Program-made: the position numbers and the translations under genes
The notes under the pieces: model-generated
What the model was told of the DNA's origin: nothing
Seen by the model: only the letters and a program-made list of their open reading frames with translations
Database searches by the model: none
Shown: in pieces, positions 34,589 to 43,856 of the stretch
Layout of the letters: each line of letters starts with the position of its first letter
Numbering within the stretch: position 1 is the stretch's first letter
NCBI RefSeq assembly: GCF_017742245.1
Contig: NZ_JAGHKO010000017.1
Span: 1-64,000 of the forward strand
Source of the DNA: Niastella soli
GTDB lineage: Bacteria; Bacteroidota; Bacteroidia; Chitinophagales; Chitinophagaceae
DNA length: 64,000 nt
Direction of reading: 5' to 3'

Positions 34589-36898
34589 ATGAGTGATTCC
34601 AACCATAACCAACCTGGTGCCGAAAATCCGGAACGTTTTACCGGTTTACACCTGGGGCCTATTAAGAAATCAGCGGCCGGGTTACCAGCTATTGTGGAAA
34701 CAATAAAACAAGTATTGGGTGAAGCCGGCGCGGCCCGGGGTTTTAAGGCACTGAACCATATGAATCAAAAAGGCGGGTTTGATTGTCCCAGTTGTGCCTG
34801 GCCCGATCCTGATGATGACCGTTCCACCCTGGGTGAATATTGCGAAAATGGCGCAAAGGCCGTTGCCGATGAAGCCACTCTTAAAAAATTAACGCCGGAA
34901 TTCTTTGCTGAAAATAGCGTACAGGAACTGGCAACGCTAACGGATTATGAAATAGGCCGTAAAGGCCGCATTGCCCAGCCCATGTTCCTACGCCATGGCG
35001 GCACACACTACGAATCCATAAGCTGGGATGATGCTTTCCACAAAATGGGTGCTGCTTTAAATAAATTGTCAAGCCCCGATGAAGCGATCTTTTACACTTC
35101 AGGACGCACCAGTAACGAAGCGGCTTTTTTATACCAGCTTTTTGTTCGTGCCTATGGCACCAATAACCTGCCCGATTGCAGCAATATGTGTCATGAAAGC
35201 AGTGGCGTAGCCCTTGGGGAATCGCTGGGTATTGGCAAGGGCTCGGTAAAACTGGAAGATCTGTATGAAGCTGAAGTGATCATCATCCTAGGACAAAATC
35301 CGGGCACCAATCACCCCCGGATGCTAACGGCTTTACAAAAAGCCAAGGCTAATGGCGCCCGGATCATAGCCGTTAACCCACTGCCAGAAACGGGGCTTAT
35401 GGGTTTTAACAACCCGCAATCAATGAAAGGATTGCTGGGCATGGACACCCATCTCACCGACATCTTTCTTCCGGTGATCATCAATGGTGATATGGCCCTG
35501 CTGAAAGCCATAGAATACCTGTTATGGCAACATGAACAACGGGAGACGGGTAAAGTATTCGATCGTTCTTTTATTGAGAATAATACTATTGGTTACGCTG
35601 AATTCATCAATGACCTGCAACACCAGGACCCTGAACAACTGGCCGCCGCCTGTGGTCTTTCTTTAAACCAGATAAAAGAAGCGGCCGACCTGTTAAAAGA
35701 TAAAACAAAGATCATTGCCTGTTGGGCCATGGGGCTAACGCAACATGTGAATGCAGTAGATACCATCAAAGAAATCGTAAACCTGTTGTTATTAAAAGGC
35801 AGTATTGGCAAACCTGGTGCAGGCACCTGCCCTGTTCGGGGTCACAGCAATGTACAGGGCGACCGTACCATGGGTATTTATGAAAAGCCTTCGCAACAAT
35901 TCCTTGATGCCATTGCGGCCAACTTTCATTTTACCCCACCCAATAAATATGGATACGATGTAGTGGAGGCCATTAAAGCCATGCATGGGGGCAAAGCATC
36001 GGTATTTATTGCCATGGGGGGCAACTTCCTGTCTGCCACGCCCGATACGTTGTATACGGCCGCTGCGTTGCGCAAATGTTCCCTGACGGTACATGTATCC
36101 ACAAAGCTTAACAGAAGCCACCTTGTGCATGGGCATGAAGCGCTGATACTGCCCTGCCTGGGGCGCAGTGATAAAGACTGGATGAATGGGGAAGAACAAA
36201 TTGTTTCGTGTGAAAACTCCATGGGCGTCATTCAATTTTCGAAAGGCGTATTGCCACCTGTAAGTGATCAGTTGTTGAGTGAACCGGTGATTGTTTGCCG
36301 GCTGGCTAAAGCAACGCTTGGAAACCATAGCCCTGTAAACTGGGATAAATATTTACAACACTACGATCGTATAAGAGAAGATATTGAACGAACTATTCCC
36401 GGTTTCGGCGATTACAACAAGCGGTTACGAGATCCGGGTGGGTTTTATTTACCTAACTGTAACCGGGATGGGGCCTTTAACACCATTTCGAAGAAAGCGC
36501 ATTTTAATATTGGGTCCATCCATCCCATTCATTTGCACGAGGGGGAATTGCTGATGATGACCATTCGCAGCCATGATCAGTTCAATACAACGATCTACGG
36601 ATTGAACGACCGGTACCGTGGTATTTATAAAGAAAGACGGGTAATACTCATGAACCAGGCTGATATGGACCAGCGTAATTTAAAACAGGGTGATGTGGTT
36701 GATATTTTCAACCATCATGGTGGCGTGGAACGGGTGGCGCATAAGTTCATTGTTGTGCCCTATCCTATTCCGACCAAATGCACAGCTACTTATTTTCCTG
36801 AAACCAATGTACTGGTGCCAGTGAATAGTGTGGCAAAGAAGAGTAATACGCCGGTGTCGAAGGCGGTGGTAGTGAGGGTGAGCCTGTCAACTAATTAA
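34589..36898 (+). CDS. FdhF-like molybdopterin-dependent oxidoreductase (YdeP type)
   Basis: A 769-residue cytoplasmic molybdoenzyme of the FdhF-like (YdeP) branch. The N-terminal CPSCAWPDP segment (C66, C69) replaces the four-cysteine Fe-S motif of true formate dehydrogenases, so a [4Fe-4S] cluster is doubtful. The region corresponding to the Mo ligand is CSNMCHESSGVALG, with Cys201 at the place of the selenocysteine/cysteine of FdhH. The C-terminal molybdopterin-dinucleotide domain is in ELLMMTIRSHDQFNTTIYGL. No electron-transfer subunit is adjacent. Its reaction is unknown; formate oxidation should not be assumed. Confidence 0.92.
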   Translation: MSDSNHNQPGAENPERFTGLHLGPIKKSAAGLPAIVETIKQVLGEAGAARGFKALNHMNQKGGFDCPSCAWPDPDDDRSTLGEYCENGAKAVADEATLKKLTPEFFAENSVQELATLTDYEIGRKGRIAQPMFLRHGGTHYESISWDDAFHKMGAALNKLSSPDEAIFYTSGRTSNEAAFLYQLFVRAYGTNNLPDCSNMCHESSGVALGESLGIGKGSVKLEDLYEAEVIIILGQNPGTNHPRMLTALQKAKANGARIIAVNPLPETGLMGFNNPQSMKGLLGMDTHLTDIFLPVIINGDMALLKAIEYLLWQHEQRETGKVFDRSFIENNTIGYAEFINDLQHQDPEQLAAACGLSLNQIKEAADLLKDKTKIIACWAMGLTQHVNAVDTIKEIVNLLLLKGSIGKPGAGTCPVRGHSNVQGDRTMGIYEKPSQQFLDAIAANFHFTPPNKYGYDVVEAIKAMHGGKASVFIAMGGNFLSATPDTLYTAAALRKCSLTVHVSTKLNRSHLVHGHEALILPCLGRSDKDWMNGEEQIVSCENSMGVIQFSKGVLPPVSDQLLSEPVIVCRLAKATLGNHSPVNWDKYLQHYDRIREDIERTIPGFGDYNKRLRDPGGFYLPNCNRDGAFNTISKKAHFNIGSIHPIHLHEGELLMMTIRSHDQFNTTIYGLNDRYRGIYKERRVILMNQADMDQRNLKQGDVVDIFNHHGGVERVAHKFIVVPYPIPTKCTATYFPETNVLVPVNSVAKKSNTPVSKAVVVRVSLSTN

Positions 36899-37616
36899 AC
36901 AAACTCTGCGCTTCTCGGTGTTGTAAGGAGCTCTGCCATTCCATCAGCATATCCAGCGTACCTTCCATATTCATGATCATCTTTTCGGTACAGGTGATCA
37001 GGGTATCGAGGTAATACGCTATGTGCGATATAACCTGTACCCGGCTTTTGTTATTGTCCTGTTCCGATTCCTTTTGCAGCAGCATGTGAAAGTACTGGTA
37101 GAATTCGCCTATCTGGAACAAATAATCTTCAATAATGCGGTGCATAGTAGCCACTTCTTCGCTGTCTACCGACTGGTTAACCGCAAAGCTGATCTCATCA
37201 AAATAACACGCATTCAAATTGCCGAGTAATAATTCCTGGCCATTGTTATCATACTCATTCACCAGGTCAAGGAACGAACCCAGTAATTCAAGCAGGTGTT
37301 TATAATAATGAGCAGTAAAAGGCTCTGCACTGGCATGGCTTTGAAATTCCTGTTTCGTATTCTGAATAAAAGCCAACAGGCGGTGCGCGTCCTGACTGTC
37401 CTTTTCCGTAAGCTTTGTTAACAGACGATCGATGATGCCATTGTCGAACAATTTTTCATTCAATGCACTGCCCAGTTTATTTATTTCAGCATCATTTACT
37501 GGGGAGAAAGCACTGATAACGATCTGCTCGTAGTTCTTTTCTTCAGTGCGAAAGGTAACAGCTTGTTCCTGCCTGAATTGTTTGGTGAAGCTGGTGTTGA
37601 AAGGATAGCTGGACAT
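36891..37616 (-). CDS. unknown helical protein
   Basis: A 241-residue protein from the chosen ATG (MSSYPFNTSFTKQF); a longer frame to 37685 would add residues without support. No signal peptide or membrane segment is evident. The sequence is rich in helix-forming residues and leucine/glutamate (for example YYKHLLELLGSFLDLVNEYD and IIEDYLFQIGEFYQYFHML). I do not recognise the family. Its 3' end overlaps the end of the FdhF-like gene by 8 bp tail to tail. Confidence 0.7.
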   Translation of the reverse strand: MSSYPFNTSFTKQFRQEQAVTFRTEEKNYEQIVISAFSPVNDAEINKLGSALNEKLFDNGIIDRLLTKLTEKDSQDAHRLLAFIQNTKQEFQSHASAEPFTAHYYKHLLELLGSFLDLVNEYDNNGQELLLGNLNACYFDEISFAVNQSVDSEEVATMHRIIEDYLFQIGEFYQYFHMLLQKESEQDNNKSRVQVISHIAYYLDTLITCTEKMIMNMEGTLDMLMEWQSSLQHREAQSLFN

Positions 37617-38019
37617 AACAGTGATTTTTAGTGAAGCAATGAAAACCACATCACAATAATACAACGGCCACACAGCGGTTTGCAAGCATATAAACCTGTA
37701 ATCAATGTTGTTACTGGTTTATATACCAGCCACTAATCATTATTATGTATGACGTAGGGGCTTTGAGGAAGTTTAATGGTGGTGGGTATCTGTACACATA
37801 TAACGATAGACTTTCAAAAGATATTGGGCAACCTACTTAAAATTGTTATTAGCTAATTGATTTGCAGAAAAGGAATACCCAATCACCTTTAACGGCAATC
37901 ACCTTAAAAGGGTGATCGTGGTCATTGTTAAAGTTTATTAGCAATAATATATTTGGTAAAAGGACAAAAAAAGGAACCATCAGGTGACGATTGACCAACT
38001 ATATCAAAAAAGTATAGCC
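37617..38019. other. intergenic region upstream of the YbhB-like gene
   Basis: A 403-bp gap between divergent genes. It has an ATCACC/GGGTGAT hairpin near 37896-37915 that could be an operator or short terminator. I see no small gene or other repeat. Confidence 0.45.
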
Positions 38020-38508
38020 ATGAAAATTACTTCATTCGATATCACAACCAGATCAACCTTTCGCGATATAGCCGCTTTACATGTTTCAAGCCCGGAGTTT
38101 GAACCTAATGGGTTTATACCTTCCCGGTTCACCTGCGACGGTGCCAATGTGAATCCACCGTTGGATATCATTGATATTCCAGCTATTACGAAAAGCCTGG
38201 CCCTGATCATGGACGACCCAGATGCGCCTATTAGGCCCTGGGTGCACTGGCTGGCCTGGAATATGCCCGTGTCTCACCATATAAAAGAGGATACTTTGCT
38301 TAAAGAACAGGGAATCAATGATTTCAGGGAAAACAGATATGGCGGGCCCTGTCCACCTTATGGTGTGCACCGTTACTTTTTTAAGTTCTATGCCCTGGAT
38401 ACCCAGTTGATCCTTCCTGCTCAAACCGATAAAAAGGATTTGGAAAGGGCCATGGATGGACATGTTTTGGCTTATGGGGAGCTAATGGGGCGATATATGA
38501 GGAGGTAG
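38020..38508 (+). CDS. YbhB/YbcL family Raf kinase inhibitor-like protein
   Basis: A 162-residue PEBP-fold protein. The ligand-binding segments are intact: GFIPSRFTCDGANVNPPLD, LIMDDPDAPIRPWVHWLAWNMP, GGPCPPYGVHRYFFKFYALD. The ATG at 38020 is preferred to the in-frame GTG at 37984. No signal peptide is seen. The function of bacterial members is unclear. It ends about 15 nt before a GACCTGT-family repeat tract. Confidence 0.93.
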   Translation: MKITSFDITTRSTFRDIAALHVSSPEFEPNGFIPSRFTCDGANVNPPLDIIDIPAITKSLALIMDDPDAPIRPWVHWLAWNMPVSHHIKEDTLLKEQGINDFRENRYGGPCPPYGVHRYFFKFYALDTQLILPAQTDKKDLERAMDGHVLAYGELMGRYMRR

Positions 38509-38651
38509 GGGAAGCTCAAAAGACGAATCCGCCAAAGGCGGACAAGCTCTTACAGGTCTTGACGCGGCCCATTGCCTATTGCCTTTACAGTCTGCCATTT
38601 GCCGTCTGCCTCGCCCGCCGGAACTTTAGCGTATCTATTGCCCATTGCCTA
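38509..38651. repeat. GACCTGT-family and GGCAATG heptad tract
   Basis: Contains CCGCCAAAGGCGGACAAGC (38528-38546), then heptads of the form TGCCYAT/TGCCTAT, a partial CGCCCGCCGGAACTTTAGCG core (complement of the 30.1 and 42.65 kb cores), and a second heptad run reaching into the stop of the small gene at 38652. Confidence 0.8.
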
Positions 38652-38840
38652 CTACTCATTGCCCAGTTTCCTAAGTTCCCCCTCCATCGCCCGTGATAAG
38701 AGGTGCATTCTAACAATACTTTTTCCGATCCCGGTAAATTCGCAAAACTCCTCCACCGTGATAGACTCACGTTTAGATTTCCCATAAATACTGCGTAATT
38801 CAGACACTACCTGCCGGGCTTCTGAAAAAGGGATCGACAT
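38652..38840 (-). CDS. small HTH-like protein
   Basis: A 62-residue protein from ATG at 38840 (MSIPFSEARQVVSELRS). The core YGKSKRESITVEEFCEFTG with IGKSIVRMHLL looks like a short helix-turn-helix, and similar short proteins occur in Bacteroidota genomes, but I cannot name the family. Upstream codons to 38999 look non-coding. The last residues and the stop codon (GNE, TAG) are encoded by GGCAATG-type heptad repeat. Confidence 0.55.
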   Translation of the reverse strand: MSIPFSEARQVVSELRSIYGKSKRESITVEEFCEFTGIGKSIVRMHLLSRAMEGELRKLGNE

Positions 38841-38999
38841 GATCCGGATGACATCAATTGTGTGAATGCACCATTGTTTAAAAAAAGGCCTTGAAGCATG
38901 GGGAATAATACAAAAACCAGGAAGTTCTGTTGAGCGGAGACGTGTTTTCGGAACGGTAGTTGATGCTGTTAGGGATAACAGCGGCAGAACTAAAGTCAT

Positions 39000-39327
39000 G
39001 CTGATGAGTACGATTTAAATTTTTGCCAATAACGGCTTTGCGCTTACTAATCAGAATGCCTGCCAGAACCCTTGAATTAACCTTTACCAGTACATGCTAC
39101 AGCAAAGGCTAATGCTAATGTACAACTTTTAGGCATATACGGTGTAGCTATTAATTGACAATTGATAATGATCAATTCTACCATTTATTCCTTTTCAGGT
39201 GCTAATAGCCTTATTCTAAAATTTCGTTAACAATCCCAACCGGTTTGCCCGGTATTTCCATGATGGCTTGTTGCCCCTGTTCTGGCATAAAAATTATGTA
39301 AGAATTGTAAATACCTAATAGGCGAAA
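39000..39327. other. intergenic region upstream of the trehalose synthase gene
   Basis: A 328-bp gap. It carries AATTGAC/AATTGAT short repeats near 39153-39180. The start-proximal 60 nt are AT-rich and likely hold the promoter, though I cannot point to a consensus. No gene is visible. Confidence 0.4.
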
Positions 39328-42300
39328 ATGGAACCAACAAAAAACGTATTCAACGAAAAATTGCACTGGTATAAAGACGCCATTATATATGAATTACATA
39401 TTAAAGCTTTTTGCGACAGCAATGGCGATGGTATCGGTGATTTTGGCGGCCTGATGCAAAAACTCGATTACTTGCAGGAACTGGGTGTGAATGCAATTTG
39501 GTTATTACCTTTTTATCCATCACCCCTTCGTGATGATGGGTATGATATTGCCGACTATTACAACATCAACACCTCATATGGCAATATTACCCAGTTAAAG
39601 ACCCTGTTGCATGAAGCCCACCAGCGCAACCTGAAAATAATTACCGAACTGGTCATCAACCATACTTCCGACCAGCATCCCTGGTTTCAGCGGGCACGAT
39701 CTGCACCAAAAGGTTCGCCCGAAAGGAATTATTATGTTTGGACAGACGATCCTTCACAATACAAAGATGTCCGGATCATTTTCCAGGATTTTGAAGCTTC
39801 CAACTGGACCTGGGACCCCGTTGCGGAACAATACTACTGGCATCGCTTTTTTCATCATCAGCCCGATCTTAATTATGACAATCCGCTGGTGCAAAAAGAA
39901 GTGTTCAATCTTATCGATTTCTGGTGTAAAATGGGTGTCGATGGTTTCCGGTTGGATGCGGTGCCCTATTTGTATGAACGTGAAGGCACGAATGGTGAGA
40001 ACCTGCCCGAGACCCATGCTTTTCTAAAACGGTTACGGGCACATGTTGACGCCCAATTTCCCGGCACGGTATTACTGGCCGAGGCCAATATGTGGCCTGA
40101 GGATTCTGCCTCATATTTTGGCGATGGCGATGAATGTCATATGAACTATCATTTCCCCGTAATGCCACGTATGTTCATGGCGTTGCAAATGGAAGACCGC
40201 TACCCTATCACTGATATTTTTGACCAGACCCCCGCTATTCCGGCCAATTGCCAGTGGGCTATCTTCCTGCGCAATCACGATGAGCTGACGCTTGAAATGG
40301 TGACGGATGAAGAACGGGACTACATGTATAAAGTTTACGCAAAAGATCCCAAGGCCCGCATTAACCTGGGCATCCGGCATCGACTGGCGCCGCTGATGGA
40401 AAACAACCGCGAAAAAATTGAGCTGCTCAATTCGCTGCTGTTCTCCCTTCCCGGCACGCCGGTGATCTATTATGGTGACGAAATTGGGATGGGCGATAAC
40501 TTTTATTTGGGAGATCGGGATGGGGTTCGCACACCTATGCAATGGTCGCCCGATCGTAATGCCGGTTTCTCGCAAGCCAATCCCCATCAACTGTATCTGC
40601 CTTTGATACTCGATCCTGAATATCATTATGAGTCGGTGAATGTGGAAATGCAACGCCGCAATACCTCATCGTTGTTCTGGTTCATGAAACGCATGATAAA
40701 CATGCGTAAAAAACACAAAGCATTTGGGCGGGGTGATCTAACTTTTTTGAATGTCGACAATCCGAAAGTGCTGGCCTTTTTGCGGAAGTATGATCAGGAA
40801 ACCCTGCTGATAGTGGTGAACCTGTCGAAGTTTGCACAGGTAGCCGAAGTACCGCTTGAAGGATACAAAGGCTTTGCCTTAATAGAATTGATGAGCAGGA
40901 ATACATTTCCTGCTGTTGGCAAAGCAGAGACGTATTTCTTTACACTCGGTCCGCATACCTGGTTGTGGTTCTCACTTGAAAAAGCGCATCCGGAGTTTGA
41001 TGAACAAAAGGTGATCCCGACAATTCAGCTAAACCAGCTTAAGGACCTTTCCAATAAAGGGCCACGGGCAGAACTGGAGAATACCATTTTGCCGGCCTAT
41101 CTGAAACAATCCAGATGGTTTACAGGGCGGTCGAGGCTGATACATAATGTGGACATCATTAACCAGATAACTATTCCTTCTTCACCCGAGACAACGTTAT
41201 TATTGCTGGAAGTAACTTACGAAAGCGGGTTACCCGAACTGTATCGATTTATTGTTACATATGTTCAGAATGCCGTGGCAAAAAAGATCAGTAGCAGTTT
41301 CCCGCATTCAGTTATTGCACATATACATATGGGTGACCAGGAAGGCATTTTGTGCGACGCCCTGTACGTAACCGGATTTCAACAATGGCTCCTTCAAAAG
41401 CTGGTGCGCAATGAAACACTGGCCGTTAAAGATAATAATCAGATAAAGTTTTATAACAATGGCGTACTGGGCACTTATGCCGCTCAACACGATGATATAA
41501 AATCAAAAATATATGAAGGCAACCGCTATCAACTTGCAATTACTTACGATAACAGTTTCTTTTTAACTATCTACCGGCGGGTTGATTATTATATAAACCC
41601 CGATGCGGAGATCACTCATTTCCTTAGCGAGCATGCAAAATTCGAACACGTTCCTCCTTTTTTGGGTGCTATAGAGTGGGTGACGGATAAAGGAATGATC
41701 ACAACTGGAATGTTACAGGTAATGGTAGAAAACCATGGTAACGGCTACAGTTTCTTTCAGGAGCGTGTGTATAATTATATTGAAAGAATACTTGCGCTGA
41801 ACCAGGAGAACCTCCCTTCCTGGGAACAACAGGGAAGCCTTACCGACCCGGTTACTTATGATCAATTGCCCGGAGAGCTAAAAGAACTGTTGAGCAGCCG
41901 GGCGGCAGACATGGCCCGGTTGATTGGCGTACGAACCGGTGAAATGCACCTGGCGCTGGCATCGGGGGTTGAACTGAAAGATTTCAGACCCGAAGAATTT
42001 TCGCTGCATTACCAGCGATCGTTGTTCTCGGCCATGGTATCGCTGGTACGGGAAGTTTTTCAAAACCTTAAAAGAAATATTTCCCGTTTACCAAAAGAAT
42101 TACAGCCCGAAGCGGAAGAATTGCTCAAACACCGCGATGATGTGTTGAATGTTTTTAAAAAGATCTATACCAAAAAACTGGATGTACTTAAGATCCGCAT
42201 CCATGGTTTTTATAATCTTAGCCAGGTATTACTAACGGGAAAAGATATTACCATTCAGGGATATGGCGGCGACCCGCTTCGCCCCTATAGTGAAAGAAGA

Positions 42301-42639
42301 TTGAAAAGATCGCCGTTGCATGATGTGGCCACCATGCTGCGTTCATTCCACAATGTTATATTTGATGGTTTTCATGCAACCCATCACCTAAAAGATAATT
42401 TGCCGAAATATGTTCCTTTCATTCGCCTGTGGGCCCATTATATGGGCGGCTTTTTTATGAAGGCATATCTCGATACAGTAAAAGGTGCCCAATTTGTGCC
42501 ACCGGATACTGCTGATTTCAGGGTAATGCTACAAACTTATTTACTGGAAAAATCATTGCTGGAGTTGAACCATGCATTGAATAATGGGCTGCATGCGATT
42601 ATAATGCCGATGCGTACGATAAAGTTTATTATTAAATAA
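39328..42639 (+). CDS. treS: trehalose synthase (maltose glucosyltransferase) fused to a degenerate maltokinase domain
   Basis: A 1103-residue fusion. The GH13 half (about 1-560) interconverts maltose and trehalose: nucleophile Asp210 in GFRLDA, acid/base Glu252 in LLAEANMWPE, and Asp318 in RNHDELTLE are all present. The C-terminal half (about 585-1103) has the maltokinase fold, but its catalytic loop reads HGFYNLSQ (959-966) where the family has HGDxHLGQ. The metal-binding DFEGE is GYGGD (978-982), and the ATP-binding Lys is Thr747 (LTIYR). The kinase half is therefore probably inactive, while TreS activity is expected. The fusion is usual in Bacteria; the loss of kinase residues is not. Confidence 0.93.
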   Translation: MEPTKNVFNEKLHWYKDAIIYELHIKAFCDSNGDGIGDFGGLMQKLDYLQELGVNAIWLLPFYPSPLRDDGYDIADYYNINTSYGNITQLKTLLHEAHQRNLKIITELVINHTSDQHPWFQRARSAPKGSPERNYYVWTDDPSQYKDVRIIFQDFEASNWTWDPVAEQYYWHRFFHHQPDLNYDNPLVQKEVFNLIDFWCKMGVDGFRLDAVPYLYEREGTNGENLPETHAFLKRLRAHVDAQFPGTVLLAEANMWPEDSASYFGDGDECHMNYHFPVMPRMFMALQMEDRYPITDIFDQTPAIPANCQWAIFLRNHDELTLEMVTDEERDYMYKVYAKDPKARINLGIRHRLAPLMENNREKIELLNSLLFSLPGTPVIYYGDEIGMGDNFYLGDRDGVRTPMQWSPDRNAGFSQANPHQLYLPLILDPEYHYESVNVEMQRRNTSSLFWFMKRMINMRKKHKAFGRGDLTFLNVDNPKVLAFLRKYDQETLLIVVNLSKFAQVAEVPLEGYKGFALIELMSRNTFPAVGKAETYFFTLGPHTWLWFSLEKAHPEFDEQKVIPTIQLNQLKDLSNKGPRAELENTILPAYLKQSRWFTGRSRLIHNVDIINQITIPSSPETTLLLLEVTYESGLPELYRFIVTYVQNAVAKKISSSFPHSVIAHIHMGDQEGILCDALYVTGFQQWLLQKLVRNETLAVKDNNQIKFYNNGVLGTYAAQHDDIKSKIYEGNRYQLAITYDNSFFLTIYRRVDYYINPDAEITHFLSEHAKFEHVPPFLGAIEWVTDKGMITTGMLQVMVENHGNGYSFFQERVYNYIERILALNQENLPSWEQQGSLTDPVTYDQLPGELKELLSSRAADMARLIGVRTGEMHLALASGVELKDFRPEEFSLHYQRSLFSAMVSLVREVFQNLKRNISRLPKELQPEAEELLKHRDDVLNVFKKIYTKKLDVLKIRIHGFYNLSQVLLTGKDITIQGYGGDPLRPYSERRLKRSPLHDVATMLRSFHNVIFDGFHATHHLKDNLPKYVPFIRLWAHYMGGFFMKAYLDTVKGAQFVPPDTADFRVMLQTYLLEKSLLELNHALNNGLHAIIMPMRTIKFIIK

Positions 42640-43223
42640 GGCAGAGGGCCCTCCTACGCTAAAGCTTCGGCGGGCAAAGCAATGGGAGAAAGGCAGAGGG
42701 CAGAAAATAAAGCCAATAGCCCCTTTTGGGGGCCATAAAAAAAAGGCGTCCCTGTACGGGACGCCCTCATCTAACGTTGGTAGCTTGTAGTTAATTAAAA
42801 CCTATTATGCTATCAGCGTTTGCTTAACCAATCAGGTTTTCGCGTTAAGATAACAGATGTATTCTGCTTTTTTTAGGCAGTTAGTTTTCTGTATCGTTCT
42901 TGCCTCTAATTTCAAACAATAGCGTTACAGTTTTACTAGCTTCCTTCCTTAACGAAAGCACCATCTGGTAATTCTGATATGAATTTACAACAATAAGAAA
43001 GTCAAAACAATGACGGTGGTCATATCAAAATAAATTGGCAACCGCTTTTAATTTCGATGATTCTAATCAATATCGCACTACTTCTTTAATCTGTATCTGC
43101 TTAATCATCATTTAATTGTATTTTCTTGTCAACCAGGCGGTCGTTAAAATCGTTATTCGCTAAATTAACGTACAAATTATTGGTAAATTACTGTCAAAAT
43201 CCATTCGGTTTTGGTAAACTTAT
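42640..43223. other. intergenic region with repeat tract, terminator and possible RNA
   Basis: No protein gene is visible in this 584-bp gap. From 42640 a heptad tract with CCTACGCTAAAGCTTCGGCG core reaches about 42710. A terminator hairpin (42737-42765) faces leftward. The 150-200 nt right of it are AT-rich with local complementarity and could be a minus-strand RNA. The remainder is upstream space for the gene at 43224. Confidence 0.5.
42737..42765 (-). terminator. rho-independent terminator for leftward transcription
   Basis: An 8-bp stem GGCGTCCC/GGGACGCC with a 5-nt loop lies next to eight A residues at 42737-42744, which read as eight U in a minus-strand transcript. The trehalose synthase gene is on the other strand, so this terminator does not fit it. 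Confidence 0.75.
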
Positions 43224-43856
43224 ATGACAACATTTTGGACTGAAGATAGTATCCTCACCAATCAAAGCGAACATACTCCGCCCGCTGAGATATTTGATGC
43301 CTTTTGTCAGGCTATCGGATTTTATTATCAACAGAAAGGTTATAAGTATACGAAAAGCCGTCCTAAAGTAAAGATTGAATCCAAAGATCTTTTCGTGGAA
43401 ATTAATTTCTGGAGCTCAAGAAGCAATATGGCAGGAAGCAGCGTTGGCCTTGAGATATTACCTTATGTGGGTTCCAAAAAATTAAAAAAATGGATCAAGA
43501 CCAATAAAACCGGAAGGAACGAATACATTTACGGCCCCACCAAATACGATTTCCGCCATCAGAATATATACGGCACCACCGTTGATTTCTTTCTCGATCT
43601 TATTCTCAAAATTGATAAGTATATAGCTGCGCAGCTGAATATCGAAGACAATAAAAAATTCATCGATAAACTGTATGCTGACAACAACGGCGAACTGATC
43701 ATCGATAACTTTGCCTGCTACCTGGCCATGACCAATGATCCGCGTTTATCTGCTTTTATAGAAGCACATGTTGATGGTCTTGGCGATGAGCTCATCAGTA
43801 AATTGAAAGCGATTGAAGCGTCGAGGCAAACGGGAAGTGAGTTGATTAGTGAGTAG
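43224..43856 (+). CDS. unknown protein
   Basis: A 210-residue soluble protein with no signal peptide or membrane segment. The chain has a patterned alpha/beta core (FYYQQKGYKYTKSRPKVKIE, EINFWSSRSNMAGSSVGLEI) resembling proteins of small unknown-function families that share GFxxKGxxY segments. I do not recognise it. The last residues (SELISE) and TAG stop are encoded by GTGAGTT/GTGAGTA heptads of the following repeat. Confidence 0.7.
   Translation: MTTFWTEDSILTNQSEHTPPAEIFDAFCQAIGFYYQQKGYKYTKSRPKVKIESKDLFVEINFWSSRSNMAGSSVGLEILPYVGSKKLKKWIKTNKTGRNEYIYGPTKYDFRHQNIYGTTVDFFLDLILKIDKYIAAQLNIEDNKKFIDKLYADNNGELIIDNFACYLAMTNDPRLSAFIEAHVDGLGDELISKLKAIEASRQTGSELISE

Noticed and set aside
39328-42639. 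A complete GlgE-type maltose-1-phosphate glucan pathway
   Set aside because: No GlgE is present and the maltokinase half of the fusion lacks the catalytic, metal and ATP-binding residues.
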